Shown here: positions 43,470 through 56,677 of the stretch, piece by piece
Layout: each line of letters begins with the position of its first letter
How positions within the stretch are numbered: position 1 is the first letter of the stretch
Source: Nelumbo lutea
Lineage: Eukaryota; Streptophyta; Magnoliopsida; Proteales; Nelumbonaceae
Reading direction: 5' to 3'
DNA length: 64,000 bases
Assembly: GCA_022828595.1 (NCBI GenBank)
Contig: JAKGHH010000005.1
Location: forward strand, 51,579,655-51,643,654
The notes under the pieces: generated by a model
What the model saw: only the letters and a program-made list of their open reading frames with translations
The model's database searches: none
What the model was told of the DNA's origin: nothing
Position numbers and translations under genes: made by a program

Positions 43470-44160
43470 GTGAACCAAACGGACCCTACGTTTAATTAAA
43501 TATGAGGAAAATCTAGATAACATTAAGACCTTGTTTGTTTGTAACTTTGTAACTTATCGGCGTAAGTGCACTCATTTATCAGGGTAAATTCACATAACCG
43601 TGTTCTTTTGATTCTTAGGATTTCCAAGTAATTAAGTAACAAAATGACATTTTTATCCATGAAAGGCTAATATTAAAATGGGTAAAATTGTCCTATGGGT
43701 AAGCTTTAGTAGATAAGTGAATTTGATTTTACTATGGGGCCTAGTACTTAATGCAAAAAGAATATTGTAGTTGCAATAATTAGATTTGGATTTCGATTCC
43801 GATTTCAGACCCCTATTCCTGTGAACCAAACGGATCCTGAGTTTAATTAAATATGAGGAGAATCTAGATAACATTATGGCCTTGCTTGTTTATAACTTTG
43901 TAACTTATCAGGGTAAGTGCACTCATTTATTGGGTAAATTCACTTCCATGTTCTTTTGATTCTTACGATTTCCAAATAAGTAATAAAGCGACATTTTTAT
44001 CCACAAAAAGCTAATATTAAAATGGGTAAAATTGTCCTACGGGTAAGTTTTTCTAAGTGAAGTTGATTTTACGATAGGGCCTAGTACTTAATGCAAAAAG
44101 AATATTTTAAAGTTAATCAATAAAAAAAAATACTTATTGGCCAACTTTCACAAACTTACT
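43470..44160. repeat. 351-bp tandem duplication
   Basis: Two units offset by about 351 bp. Both contain CTATTC(A/C)TGTGAACCAAACGGA, GTTTAATTAAATATGAGG and AACTTTGTAACTTATC. Non-coding, made from MITE-like sequence. Confidence 0.8.
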
Positions 44161-44883
44161 TATCGGTAAATAACAGAACCTAATTAATAATTAGGGTAAA
44201 TTACAAAGACCCCCCAGTACTATGGGGTTTGTGACAAAGACCCCCCTGTACTTTGTTTTGCAACAAAGAACCCTTGTACTATGATTATGAGATAAAGACT
44301 CCCTTTCGTTAACCTTCCGTCCAAAAAGGCTATTATAACATTTTTTAATCTCTATACTACCCTTGTAATAACTATTCCGAGAAAAATAATGTTCATCTTC
44401 CCCAACCTCACACTCTCTTTCTCCCGATCTCTCTTATTCCCCTTCACCGGCCCTATTGCCGTTTTGTTTCTTTAATTCTATTCCCTCTATGGGTCTTATT
44501 CCTCAGTACCAGGTCAAGATGCTCCACATTTCTATCGTTTCTTCCCCCTGTTTTTCTCTTAAGTTGTTAACAGTAGCAGTAAGCAACTGGTTCGACGGTG
44601 ACAGAGGTCGCGACAATTGTGGGAAGGAGTTGAAATAGATAAAAAAATGAATCCCGAAAATCCGTGAAGGATTTGAAATCGAAGGCGGTTGTGGAAGTGG
44701 AGGAGCCATGGAGGAATCAAAGGTCGACATGGATTGAGAGAGGAGTCTTCAAAAGAGGGATGTTGTTGCTTTCTACCCTCTGTTTCTACAAGTACAAGAG
44801 TAAACTCACAAGCTATCATTGTCATCGCCAACCTTTCATTCATTACCACCTCTACTACTACAACTAGGAAAGAAAGTCATTTA
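44161..44883. other. spacer
   Basis: GGGTAAATTACAAAGACCCC at 44188 is the MITE end also seen near 24901. Several ORFs overlap on both strands at 44456-44913, but none has recognisable content. Confidence 0.35.
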
Positions 44884-45678
44884 GGCTCCGTTTGGTTTTT
44901 GGGACGGGGATGAGAAAAATGAAATATTCCTTTGAGGGAAAGAGAGGGATGAGATGTGTGAGATGTCAGATCCCAAAATTATGGATTTAGGGTTGTACCA
45001 AAACCATGAGACCTCGATGGAAAATTTTGAAAAAACACTGCTACAACTGAAAGAAGTCAAAGAACCACCATCTTCCTCTTCTCTCATCTCTCTCACCTTC
45101 TTCCCGTCTTCACTAGCTCTGCAGTGAACCAGGAAGAAACAGGTAGCAGCGAAGCAAACTAGGCAGCGGTGACGCAAAGGCAAAACGATCATCTTCTCTC
45201 TTCTCTCTTACCTTCTTCCCGTCTTCACTAGATCTATGGAAAACCGGGGTGAACCAAGCAGCAGTGACGCATAGGCAAAGCGAACCAGGTAGCGAGGCAA
45301 AGTAGTGGAGACAGAAAAACAAAGAAGAAGGGGGATGTGCAGATCTACAACCGCTACAACTTGCAACAGCGATGACAAAACAGAGAGAGGAGACAATGGG
45401 AGAAGAGGGGAAGAAGAAGGATAAGAGAGAAGAAGATCAGGGAGAGAGAGTGGAGAGGGAAGCCGGAGATGGGTTTAGATCCGCCGCTTATCTTCCCAGT
45501 CACCGCTCTGTTTGGTCAAAAGGAAGACGAAGGCCACCCTTTTTTACATTTTCCCATCCCATCCCATCTCAATAAAACCAAACAATGAAAACTTAATTTT
45601 TTACAATTTTCCATCCCATCACATATCATTCTATCTATTCCCATCTCACCCAAATATTCTCAGAAACCAAATGAAGCC
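44884..45678. mobile_element. PIF/Harbinger-type MITE, 795 bp
   Basis: The left end GGCTCCGTTTGGTTTTTG and reversed right end GGCTTCATTTGGTTTCTG are inverted repeats, flanked by the 3-bp duplication TTA (44881-44883 and 45679-45681) typical of the superfamily. The interior contains two related GCAGCGGTGACGCAAAGGC-like repeats (about 45160 and 45258). ORFs in it are low-complexity. Confidence 0.8.
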
Positions 45679-45712
45679 TTACGGAAAAAACAAGAGCTAA
45701 AAGCTCTTTTTA

Positions 45713-46250
45713 GTTACAGTCACTTTCGGCATCCACCCAACGAGATATCCGCTAGATATCGGGATGCAAGTGACCATTGCTTGCTGTCCTACTAAACGGA
45801 TGGTCTGATTGATGCCATCATGGGGTCCACCGGGATTACCATTATCCAACAACTACTTTTCCCATCACAATGATGCAATGTTGCTTGGACACAACTACGA
45901 GTATCCATTGGATATTGGGATGCAAGTGACCATTGCGTTCAATCACTTCAGTGAGGGGCTCATACAGAGAATGCCCAGGTGTAGGCGTGGCTACATCCAC
46001 ATCGTTAACAATGATTTCACGCAATGGCTGATGTACGCAATCGGCGGTAGTGCCAATACCACCATCAACAGTCCGGACAACTGCAACATTGTGCCGTTGA
46101 ACCCGGATAGTAACAGTACTTTTTTTTTTGACGAGTACAGTAGTAACAGTACTACAGACTACAATATTAAGGATTTATCGATATCATGCGCCCCTATTGC
46201 CGTGTTTTTGCTAACGCGCACTTTGTGGTGTGGGTCGGGTCGGAGCAGGT
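45713..46250 (+). pseudogene. pectate lyase fragment, copy D2
   Basis: Second copy of the pectate lyase segment. After a one-base insertion near 45842 the frame is open to 46252 and includes [56 protein letters not shown] and [15 protein letters not shown], so the region around the catalytic Arg block RMPRCR is intact. The N-terminal half of the enzyme and the Ca-binding region upstream are missing, and the C-terminus after IVPLNPD is unrelated and contains a poly-T tract. No signal peptide. A fragment, not a gene. Confidence 0.85.
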
Positions 46251-47288
46251 GACAAAGCGGGTGGATATAGATGAGGGCGAGTGGACGAGTTAGAACTAGA
46301 GGACGGAGGGTGACAAAATGGTAAATGGGAGACCGCATCTGCTTCTCATACTTGGCGCCTCACAAGCTTCTCACGCACACATCCTACCATGTATTGGAAA
46401 CTTATCGACTACTTTTTAATTATTATTCATGGGAGATGTTCCCAATGCATGGCGGATGTGCATGTGAAGGGCCCATTTGTGAAGAGCAGATCTCGTCTCG
46501 ATAAATAGAGCATTCTTCGTGCCATCCAGGGAGGGTCTAGGGGTGAAGTACGCCAAAGCATCGAGTGTGGAGTTCAAATCGGCTGGGCTCATTGACATGT
46601 CCAAACATTTGGAAGGGTGTTTATTTCTCAATCCATGCATCTATGTTGTACTTTGTAGGAAGCTCAAGGCATTGTAATGGCAATACCAATGCCTGGACAC
46701 CTAGTGACAACTCAAGAAGAAGGTAGTGTGGTTGAAGATTGCAAATGTCTTCAAGATTTAATTATTTCTCATCATGCGGTTTTCTTGTTAACTGATACAA
46801 AGGAAAGTATCAAAAGATGATTCAAACGGGAAGATATCAAACAAATGAGCTGATAACAAGGAATACAAAATGTGTCGGATAATCAGCTCTCAATAAGAGT
46901 AAGGAAGAACAATGGATGGAGGAGAGGGCAGAGGAAAGAACATTGGTTTTATGGCAGATGGCTGTTTTTCCTGAGCTAACATTCATACTAGCAAGTGGAG
47001 AGAAATGAGCTAACATTCATCAGGTTGTATGAATCTATGTGAAACAGAAAGAGTGAAATAGAGAAACAGTAATGTGAAACAGAGAAACAGTGAGCGGAAA
47101 GAAACTTACTGGTGGAGAGTTGCAGCGGTGCAGGGTGCAGGGGCAGCGGAGAAGCTTTCAATGGTAATATGTAGAGTTTCGGAAAAAGTAGTGAAGCACA
47201 GGATTAACAATCAACCATGGAAAGTACCAAACCATGATTTTTTACCATATACGATATTTTGGAGTCCACACCCAACCATGATTTTTTT
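46251..47288. repeat. non-coding flank of pectate lyase copy D2
   Basis: Collinear with 4048-5472 but without the LTR element and the MITE. The unoccupied sites are at 46271-46275 (ATGAG, once) and about 46572-46579 (AGTTCAAA). About 47020-47150 holds GAAACAGAGAAACAGTG-type short repeats absent from D1. Confidence 0.8.
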
Positions 47289-47501
47289 CACAGATACAAT
47301 GACAAAAACACCCATTCTAGAATTAGTAACTCTACACCGATTTCCTTGGCATTCTCCACTTAGATTATCTTCTCTCAAGGGTAGGCTTGTGACCTTCTTG
47401 ACTCTAAATTTTACTGCCCCCATATGTTCTAAGAAGGAATATCCTTGGATTACATTTCCAGATTCGCTTCTTTTCAGATCTGGCCTAAGACAATTGGTCA
47501 A
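47211..47501 (-). other. conserved ORF inside segment X
   Basis: Within about 47290-47501 the minus strand encodes RPDLKRSESGNVIQGYSFLE, MGAVKFRVKKVTS and NSRMGVFVI. The same frame is open in the copy at about 54720-54500, with a few substitutions, and frameshifted at 5.7 kb. No protein family recognised. Being open in two of three copies hints at a former exon, perhaps captured by the repeat, but chance cannot be excluded for this length. Confidence 0.3.
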
Positions 47502-49638
47502 GTGGGAATAGTTTTGTAACTACAACGAAATTTTAAATAAACTTGTTAAATAAAAGAGGCATTTGCAGGGAAAGTAATCCATGGGTGAGGCTACACCCAC
47601 CCAAATTGAAAAGAGAATTAAGAGTAAAAACTGCAAAAATTGAAAATTTTCACATGTCTATATTTGAGGAATACTCCTTAGAAGCATTTTAACAAAGAAA
47701 GTTTCTATACTGAAGGGATAAGAGATCCATCATATGGATAGCCAAACCCTGTAGGTAGATAGGGCAAAATTTCAAAAATTTCTCTCTCCCATCTGTGAAA
47801 TCACATTTCCTGTTTTAGAAAACTGCATTTTCAAGGATCAATCTTGAAACGAAAACCAGACTAGATCTGAAACCAAATGGTAGGAGAGGGATATACCTGA
47901 TACGGAGAAATAGTAATTCCCAATGAAGGTGTTCACGCCTAAGGAAAACGCTAAAGACTGCTCCCAATGAAGATGACACAGCGTAGGGTGGAGCAGAATC
48001 AGCGGGTGGTTCTTCACCAAGAACCGAATTCTTCAGCAAGAATTCAATGGATGGTGAGTGAGCACGACTTCAGATTAGTTTTTCACCAAAAACTGATATC
48101 AAGAACACTTCTTGATCACTCCTACAGGTGGAGAACGAACTGGCAATGGCGGCAGCAGGAGAAGAAGGCAAGAGCAGAAGATGGCATCGGTCTTACTGGA
48201 GTTGTCTTCTCTCTTGTATCTATAATTTGAATTGAATGAATTGGGGTTTGCCCTCCTCCTCTATTTATAGCCTTAAAGAGAGGTTCTCCTAATCCCATTA
48301 GAAGTTTCTTAATCCAAATCTTTCTTTGGATCTGGATTCTCTTTAAGAGATAAGGATAATCCCTTATCTTATCTGCAGATAAAGATCAACCCTCCTAATC
48401 TTATTAAGAGTTTCATAATCCAAATCTTTATTTGGATTTGGACTCTTTGAGTGGATAGGGATAACTCCTTATCCTATCTGTTGATCTAAATCCCAGATCC
48501 ACCCCTCTTTGAATTAATCAAATTAAACAAGTTCGAATTGGGCTTTAGGCCCATTAAGTCTGTGTGCTCACTTAACTTCCAAACTGTTGTCCAGTTGGGT
48601 ATCCTTATATGGCGTGGGACCCAAACATTGATTTACACATTAGCCACATGGGTTCAGCCTAGCCTCTGTTACAAGGCCTAGCCAAATTCACTGAAAAAGA
48701 CAGTGAACACCTAAGCCCATCACAATGGGCTCTTAATGGGCCCAACACTTACACTAAGTGGTCCCTAGGCCAAGTCACCTTATAAAAACCCAAGGATTGT
48801 GGGCAGATGCAAGATTAACCCATCAACTATTACCCTTAATGGTCTTACACTTAACCTCTCAGCCCAGAATGATCAAACACTGCTTGGCAAGAGAGGACCT
48901 CTCCCTCGACTGCAAAGTACAGTGCTGCACTCTCTACTCACATGGATCCCGGGAATTAAAACATTTTGCAAACATTTTGAAACCGTAATATATATGTATA
49001 TCTCTATATAAATATATTTTGCAAAACAAATTTCAACGATTGAAATCGGCTGCCGGCAACTTTGGTTTCTATTAGAGAGAATGCATCCCCGATCTTTCAC
49101 TTTGTCTGACAAAGGGGCTGATCCTGTAACTATGATCACCCACTCAGATGAATTCTCGGACTGTCCCAATATACCCAGGTTTTGATCCACTCTAAGGATC
49201 TCATTGATTGGCATATCAAAGACAACCCAATCCGACACCTAGTGCAGTATCATAATCGAGTTTAGGGGTCAGGTGTAACATTCCAGTTTTGCCCACTAAT
49301 CTCCAAGGTCTAGGGCAATACTGGAATTCTGGTCTAGTTCAGGGTTTCAAGTAAACCCACACTGCATGTACCTCGTGTCTCACCCTAGCAGTTGAGATAG
49401 GCTATCTCAACCAACTTGGCGGCACATCAGTGTCAGCCTTGGTAGGATAGATCTCCCCAGATCAATCCAACGGTTGTGAAGATTCTAAACTAACACGAGT
49501 CTCATATGTGTCTAGTTTAAGGGTATTACACAGAAACATACCACAATAACATGAATCAAATATGTACTTTATTCATTTACAATAAATGTCATAATGTACA
49601 TCATTCTGATTGGAGCTAAGGGCATACACTGTCTAACA
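47289..49638 (-). repeat. copia 3' LTR (long direct repeat)
   Basis: The minus strand starts TGTTAGACAGTG at 49638. It matches 54453-56677 at roughly nine bases in ten by eye. It contains the conserved ORF of segment X at its far end. Confidence 0.7.
48261..48270 (-). promoter_or_regulatory. TATA-like box of the copia 3' LTR
   Basis: The minus strand reads CTATAAATAG inside GGCTATAAATAGAGGAGG, with the same sequence at 55431-55440 in the other repeat. A likely core promoter for element transcription. Confidence 0.55.
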
Positions 49639-49648
49639 GCTCCCATTT
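49639..49648 (-). other. copia polypurine tract
   Basis: The minus strand reads AAATGGGAGC directly before the LTR start TGTTAGACAG. Confidence 0.75.
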
Positions 49649-49649
49649 G

Positions 49650-52600
49650 CACTTAGGTCCAATCTGGTATAAGCTGGAGTCCCATACTTTCCACGTGTTT
49701 CTCAAACACTTTCTGTGTCAATGGCTTAGTCAATAGGTCTACTACATTCTCCGCTAATGCTACCTTCTGAATCAGGACATCCCCGTTTCCAATTATCTCC
49801 CGCAATATATAGTACTTCCTCTCGTTGTGCTTTGACTTTGAGTGGGCTTGTGGCTCCTTAGCCTGAGCGATATCTCCATTGTTGTCACACAACAACGGAA
49901 TGGGTGATGTGCTAGATGGAACTACTCCCAATTCATGAATGAACTTCTTCATCCATACGACTTTTTTTGGCAACTTCACTTTCGGCAATGTATTCGGCTT
50001 CGGTTGTGGAATCCGTTGTGGACCCCTATTTGCTGCTTTTCCAGCAAACAACACACGATCCTATCGTGAAAACATACCTAGATTTAGACTTTCTATCATA
50101 TGGATCTGACTAGAAGTCATCATCAGTATACCCTTGGATCTGTAGTGAGCTACCATCGAATATCAGACAAAACTCTTTTGTCCTTCGAAGGTACTTAAGT
50201 ATGTTTTTCACAGCAGTCCAATGCTCCTACCCTGGGTTGGCCTGGAATCTACTTACCACACTCACTGCCTGATCAATGTCAGGACGAGTGCATAACATGA
50301 CATACATGATGCTTCCTACGGTTGAGGCATAGGGAACGTCCTTCATGCCCTCAATCTCCTCGGGCGTCTTGGGAGACATCCCCTTGGAGAGAGTGACTCC
50401 ATGCTTGAAAAGAATATTTCCCTTCTTGGAGTTCTCCATGCTGTATCTCTTGACTATCTTGTCAATGTAAGCAGATTAGGATAATCCTATTATCCTCTTC
50501 GATCTATCTCTATAGAGTCGAAGACTCAGTATATAGGAAGCTTCTCCAAGATCTTTCATGGAGAATTGCTGTGAAAGCCATACTTTCACTGTAGTCAACG
50601 TTCTTACATCATTTCCAATGAGTAGAATGTCGTCCACATACAGAACCAAGAACGTAACCTTATCCCCACTAGATTTCCTGTAAACATAGGGCTCATCCGG
50701 ATTCTGCTCAAAGTCAAACCTTTTGACAGTAGAGTCAAACCGGATGTTCCAACTCCTAGAAGCTTGCTTAAGTCCATATATGGATCTATTTAATTTACAT
50801 ACCATGTGTTCCTGACCTGCAGCTATGAAACCTTGCAGTTGCTACATGTAGATATCTTCAGTAAGATCTTCATTCAGGAACGCAGTTTTGACATCCATTT
50901 GTCAAATCTCGTAATCATGGTATGCTGCTACAGCTAGTAGAATCCTAATGGATTTAAGCATGGCCACTTGCGAAAAAGTTTCCTCATAATCGATGCCCTC
51001 TTTCTGAGTGTACACTTTCGCCACCAGACGAGCCTTGTAGGTCTCAACCTTCCATCGGGGCCCTTCTTCCTCTTATAGATCCATTTGCAACCAATTTCTT
51101 TTACCCTAGGGAGCGGATCTACTAGAGTCCAGCACGTAAATCACAGTCTCTAATGCATAACCCCAAAAGGATGTGGGTAAGTCTAAGTGTATGAGAAGTG
51201 ACCGGACCATATCCAATAAGGTCCTATTCCTCTTCTCTGAAATACTGTTTATCTATGGTGTAGCAGGAGGAGCTAACTGTGATACTAGCCCGTTGACCTT
51301 CAAGTAGTCCCTAAATTTGTCAGAGAGATACTCGCCACTTCGATCCGATCAAAGGGTCTTAATTTCTCTCCCTAACTATTTCTCGACCTCTTGTTTGAAC
51401 TCCTTAAACTTTTCAAAGGATACATACTTGTATCTCATTACGTACACGTAACCATATCGAGAATAATCATCGGTGAATGTTATGAAATAAACGTGCTGGT
51501 TATGTGTCATAACACTCATGGGACCACATACATCAGTATGTATAAGGTCAAGCGTGCCTATACATCTTTTAGGCTTACCGTTAAATGGTCGTTTCGTCCT
51601 CTTACCCTGAAGGCAAGGTTCACAAGTCAGAAGATCTTCTACAATTAGAAAATCCAAAGGACCATCCTTTACCAACCTTGTGATACGATATATGTTAATA
51701 TGGCCAAGTTGGTAATGCCACAGACACGTGGGATTAACTATATCACGGGTCCTTTTCTTGGGGATATCAACCGATGTAGTTTCGGCTATGCTAGTTTCTA
51801 GAGAAGGATGGAGAACATAGATACCATTCTCAAGTTCTCCGTATGCGATGAATTTATTATTTCTTTTGATAGTAATCGTATTATTAAAGAAAACAGAATA
51901 TCCATCCGCACACAATTTTGAAACAGAAATCAAATTTCTTCTCGAATTCTGTATATAAAGACAATCTTTTAGTACAATAGTTCCTTCTCTGAAAATTAAC
52001 TCTACGGTTCCTATAGCCGCAGCTGCAACACTTGCAAAAGTCCCCAAGTAAAGAGTCACCTCTCCGTCACTCAGTCTTTTTCTTATCCCGAACCCCTGTA
52101 GTAAGTTACACGCATGAGTCGAAGTCCCGGAGTTAATACACCAAGAAGTAGAAATTACCAACAAATTGGTTTCTATGACACAGGATTCGAAATTACCTTG
52201 TTTCTTGGTTTTCAGGTACTGAGGACAATTCCTCTTCCAGTGGTCGGTCTGCTTGTAGAAGTTTCAAGCATCCAATGCTCTATCTTTCTTCTGCCTTTTA
52301 GACTTGGCAGCTTTCTTTCGAGGCTTTCTCTTAGCCTTTCTCTTTTTCTTGCCCGACTTACCGGCTTCAACAAGCATGGTTATGGGCTCATCCTTCTTAA
52401 TCAGTTCTTCGGCCCTCTATAACATATTGCTGAGTTCCTGAATGCTAACATTTAGCTTGTTCATGTTGTAGTTCATGATGAATTGATTGAAGGAAGGAGG
52501 TAGAGAATTTAGGAAGGTATCTACCTTGGTCACATGGTCCAGCCCGGATCCAAGAGCCTCAAGTTCATTGATGTAACCCATCATCCGAAGACAATGGTCA

Positions 52601-53022
52601 TGAACCTGCTGGTTCTTGGACATCTGTGCGGTCATGAATTGTTTCAAGACCTTCTACTGAGTAGAACGATTCTGCTCTTCGTACATCATCCTTAGACTAT
52701 CGAATATGTCCTTGGACAATTCGATCTAATCGAACTACCTTTGTATCGGATTATCCAAGGAGGCAATGATGTAGCAGTGGGCTAGGGAGTTTTTCTCTTC
52801 CCATTCCTGGTAGTCCCTCCTACGGGCCTCAGAAGCCCTATCACCCGGACGCTCATGTGCAGGATTCTTAGCTACTTTGTCTAATTTTTCTGAAGTTAGG
52901 ACCAGTATAAGGTTACGGTACCCGTTAGCATAGTTTGAGCCCTTAAGTTTGTTGTCGTCCAACAACTTTGCGAACATTTCTAGTAAAAAGCAAACATTAC
53001 TCCACAACCTAATTTGATTCAT
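49650..53022 (-). pseudogene. Ty1/copia gag-pol relic
   Basis: Minus-strand domains in copia order. Gag starts at ATG 53022 (LDDNKLKGSNYANGYRNLIL; NSLAHCYIIASLDN; QVHDHCLRMMGYINELEALG), with a degenerate zinc knuckle near 52270. The protease motif is changed to INSGTSTHAC (near 52135, catalytic D to N). Integrase has LGHINIYRITRL, CEPCLQGKRTKRPF and HTDVCGPMSV. Reverse transcriptase has MDVKTAFLNEDLTEDIYM, CKLNRSIYGLKQASRSWN and LVLYVDDILLIGND. RNase H has TEAEYIAESE and PIPLLCDNN, ending at LTKPLTQKVFEKHVESMGLQ. Stops and frameshifts occur in most domains and part of the integrase-RT linker is damaged, so it cannot move on its own. Confidence 0.9.
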
Positions 53023-54452
53023 GTTATCTACATAGATATGGCTTTTAATCTATGTTCCATTTCCATTTATTCATCTCCGAGATTTCCCCCCATCTCAGTG
53101 ACGGAGACTGCTAATTATGTCTCTGAAAATGTGGAAAATCACATAGGGTGCATTGAGCCAACTGTTTCAGCTGCATAACCCCACTACCTTTCTGTGAAGG
53201 ATCATATCCACTCATCGTATGGGCTTTCCCTTTGGCCTCTGTCAGACAAGGTTCATTGCCATTTCAGTGAGTGCTCACCCATCATATTCGTGAACGCCAA
53301 GGTACCGTGATAGAGTCTTCCATTTTAGGATGGGCCCCTCCCACATCGGTCTATGACGCCCCTATCATCTTAAGAAACATTCCAATAGATCTAGTAACAA
53401 ATGGATAGCCCAATTTTATGGTGCGTTTCCTCATTACTGAATGACCCATCTTCATGCTAATGATGGAAGGCCTTTGGAGAGTTCATCATATGAATCTCCC
53501 TATCACATGCACCCATATTTCAGGAGGGAACAATAGTTACGCCCTATTTTAATTTAGGTCAAACCAAAGTGGCTCCCATTGACTTTCATAAAGTCAATTT
53601 TCTATGGGCCCTAAATGGCTAGGGTTCCGCACGATCCCTCTTAGGGAGGTGTGGAGCCCACCATGATGGGAGATCATCCAATGATCTATAGGGACACCAT
53701 GGCAATGATGTGTATTCAACCATGGTGTGCGCAAGAGCCACTATCGTATCTGCATGGGCCAAGTACTTATGGCCCATGAACGTTGCACATCACACATCCA
53801 TACATCACATGCAGGGATAGAATTGATCCAATCAATTAATATCCGTAAAGCCCATCAACAAAGCCCATAATGATCCATAATATTACTGATTAATATTATC
53901 TAAGTATATGGGCTGAATAGCAAAGAGCAGTTCGGCCCATATAGATTTTATGTAGTTAGTGGGCTTAAGTAGTTTTAACACCTTAAAACTGAGCTTTACA
54001 GGTGTGGGCCGAATTAGGTCTTGCAATTAAATATCAATCTCTTGACCCAAGAGTGGGAAATTAGGGCTGAGAACAACCCCCATCGAACCACCGATTCGGT
54101 CAAACCAGTTTGGTCCAATCTGGTTCGAATCGGTCTAGGGTTTGATTTTTAATTCAAGATTTAATTCAAGATTTAATACAAGAATTGATTTGCAATTAAA
54201 TTACTGATTAAAGACAATAAAAAATCAGTACTAGGACTATTCGCACATCTGCTACCTGCAAAACAGATGTTAGATTACAGTTTGCAGTTTCTCAAACTAC
54301 AAATCGTAGATAGCGAAATCTCAATCTGCAAAATCTCCTCCTTCTGCGCAATCAGCTTCGATCTTGAATAAAATAAAATAGAAAAAACCCTAATTTTCTA
54401 TTAATATTACATCAGATTGAATTCCTATACATTTAGTGTAAAAATTAAAAAA
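53023..54452 (-). other. copia 5' leader region
   Basis: Non-coding stretch between gag and the 5' direct repeat. Contains GGGCCC and CCCATGATGGG-like motifs and AAGCCCATCAACAAAGCCCA. No primer binding site complementary to initiator Met tRNA could be found at its outer edge. Confidence 0.5.
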
Positions 54453-56677
54453 AGGCAAGACATCATGCACTTTTATTGACGAGTGTCCCTGATGCATCAT
54501 CCTTTTCATAGATGCAATGACAAAAACACCCATTCTAGAATTAGTAACTCTACACCAATTTCTTTGGCATTTTCCACTTAGATTATCTTCTCTCAAGGGT
54601 ACGCTTGTGACCTTTTTGACTCTAAATTTTACTGCCCCCATATGTTCTAAGAAGGAATATCCTTGGATTACATTTCCAGATTCGCTTCTTTTCATATCTG
54701 GCCTAAGACAATTGGTCAAGTGGGAATAGTTTTATAACAACAAAGAAATTTTAAATAAACTTGTTAAATAAAAGAGACATTTGCAGGGAAAGTAATCCAT
54801 TGGTGAGGCCACCCCCACCCAAATTGAAAAGGGAATTGAGAGTGAAAACTGCGAAAATTGACAATTTTCACATGTCTATATTTGAGGAATACTCCTTAGA
54901 ATCATTTTAACAAAGAAAGTTTCTACACTTAAGGGATGAGAGGTCCATCATATGGATAGCCGAACCCTGTAGGTAGGTAGGGAAAAATTTCAAAAATTTC
55001 TCTCTCTTATCTAAGAATCACATTCCATGTTTTAGAAAACTGCATTTTCGAATATCAATCTTGGAACTTTAACCAGACTAGATCTGAAACCAAAAGGTAG
55101 GAGAGGGATATACCTGATACGGAGAAACAGTAACTCCCAATGAAGGTGTTCATGCCAAAGGAAAACGCTAAAGACTGCTCCAACTAAAGATGACACAGCG
55201 TAGGGTGGAGCAGAATCGGTAGGGTGAGTGAGCACGATTTCATATTAGTTTTTCACCAAAAACTGATTTCAAGAACACTTCTTGATCACTCTTACAGGTG
55301 GAGAATGAATTGGCAATGGCGGCAGGAGGAGGAGAAGGCAAGAGCAGAAGATGGCATCAGTCTTACTGGAGTTGTCTTCTCTCTTGTATCTGTAATATGA
55401 ATTGGATGAATTGGGGTTCACCCTCATCCTCTATTTATAGCCTTAAAGAGAGATTCTCATAATCCCATTAGATGTTTCCTAATCCAAATCTTTATTTGGA
55501 TCTGGACTTTCTTTAAGAGATAAGGATAATCCCTTATCTTATTTGCAGATAAAGATCAGCCCTGCTAATCTTATTAGGAGTTTCATAATCCAAATCCTTA
55601 TTTGGATTTGGACTCTTTGAGTGGATAGGGATAACTCCTTATCCTATCTGCTGATCTAAATCCCAGATCCGTCCCTCTTTTAATTAATCAAATTAAACCA
55701 GTTCAAGTTGGGCTTTAGGCCCATGAAGTCTGTGTGCTCACTTAACTTCCAAACTACTGCCTAGTTGGGTATCCTTGTATGGCATGGGACCCAAACATTG
55801 ATCTACACATCAGCCACATGGGTTCAACCTAGCCTCTGTTACAAGGCTTGGCTGAATCCACTAAAAAATACAGTGAAACCCTGAGCCCATCACCATGGGC
55901 TCTTAATGGGCCCAACACTTACACTAAGTGGCCCCTGGGCCAAGCCACCTTATAATAACCGAAGGACTGTGGGCAGATGCAAGATTAGCCCATCAGGTAT
56001 TACCCTCAATGGTCTTAGACTTAACCTCTCAGCCCATAATGATCAAACACTACCCAACAAGAGAGAACCTCTCCCTCGACTGCAAGGTACAGTGCTGCAC
56101 TCTCTAATCACATGGATCCAGGAAATTAAAATATTTTGCAAACATTTTGAAACCGTAATATATATATATATATATATATATGTATATCTCTATATAAATA
56201 TATTTTGCAAATCAAATTTCAACGATTGAAATCGGCTATCGGCAGCTTTGGTTTCCATCGGAGAGAGTGCATCTCCAATCAATCACTTTGTCCAAAAAGG
56301 GGCTGATCCTGTCACTATGATCACCCACTCAGATGAATTCTCGGACTATCCCAACATACCCAAGTTTTGACCCCCTCTAAGGATCTCACTGATTGGCATA
56401 TCAAAGACAACCCAATCCGGCACCTAGTGTAGTATCATAATCGAGTCTAGGTGTCAGGTGTAACACTCCAGTTTTGCCCACTAATCTCCAAGGTCCAGGG
56501 CAATACTAGAATTCTAGTCCGGTTCAGGGTTTCAAGTAAACTCACACTGCATGTACCTCGGGTCTCACCCTGGCAGCTAAGACAAGCTACACCAACCTAC
56601 TTGGCGGCACATCAGTGTCAGTCTTGGCAGGATAGATCTCCCCAGATCAATCCAATGATTGTGAGGATTCTAAACTA
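54453..56677 (-). repeat. copia 5' LTR (truncated long direct repeat)
   Basis: Matches 47289-49492. Its TATA-like box is at 55431-55440 and a TA run is at about 56158-56180. The outermost 146 bp present in the other repeat (49493-49638) are missing, and at 56678 the sequence switches to RLP-locus DNA. Confidence 0.75.

Larger units (their letters stand above)
47289..56677 (-). mobile_element. large decayed Ty1/copia element
   Basis: Two long direct repeats (47289-49638 and 54453-56677) flank a minus-strand gag-pol and a 1.4-kb leader. I interpret them as LTRs of about 2.2-2.4 kb. Support: a polypurine tract exactly before TGTTAGACAG at 49638, a TATA-like box in each repeat, and consistent orientation of all domains. 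Against: no primer binding site was found next to 54453, and the right-hand repeat lacks its first 146 bp. The left edge shares segment X with the D1 locus, so the insertion may predate the D1/D2 duplication. Confidence 0.75.

Noticed and set aside
44456..45575. Cluster of overlapping ORFs on both strands
   Set aside because: Mostly inside or at the edge of the Harbinger MITE; frames are not conserved and composition is low-complexity.
54420..54460. tRNA primer binding site next to the copia 5' repeat
   Set aside because: No sequence close to the complement of initiator Met tRNA or another clear tRNA end was found.
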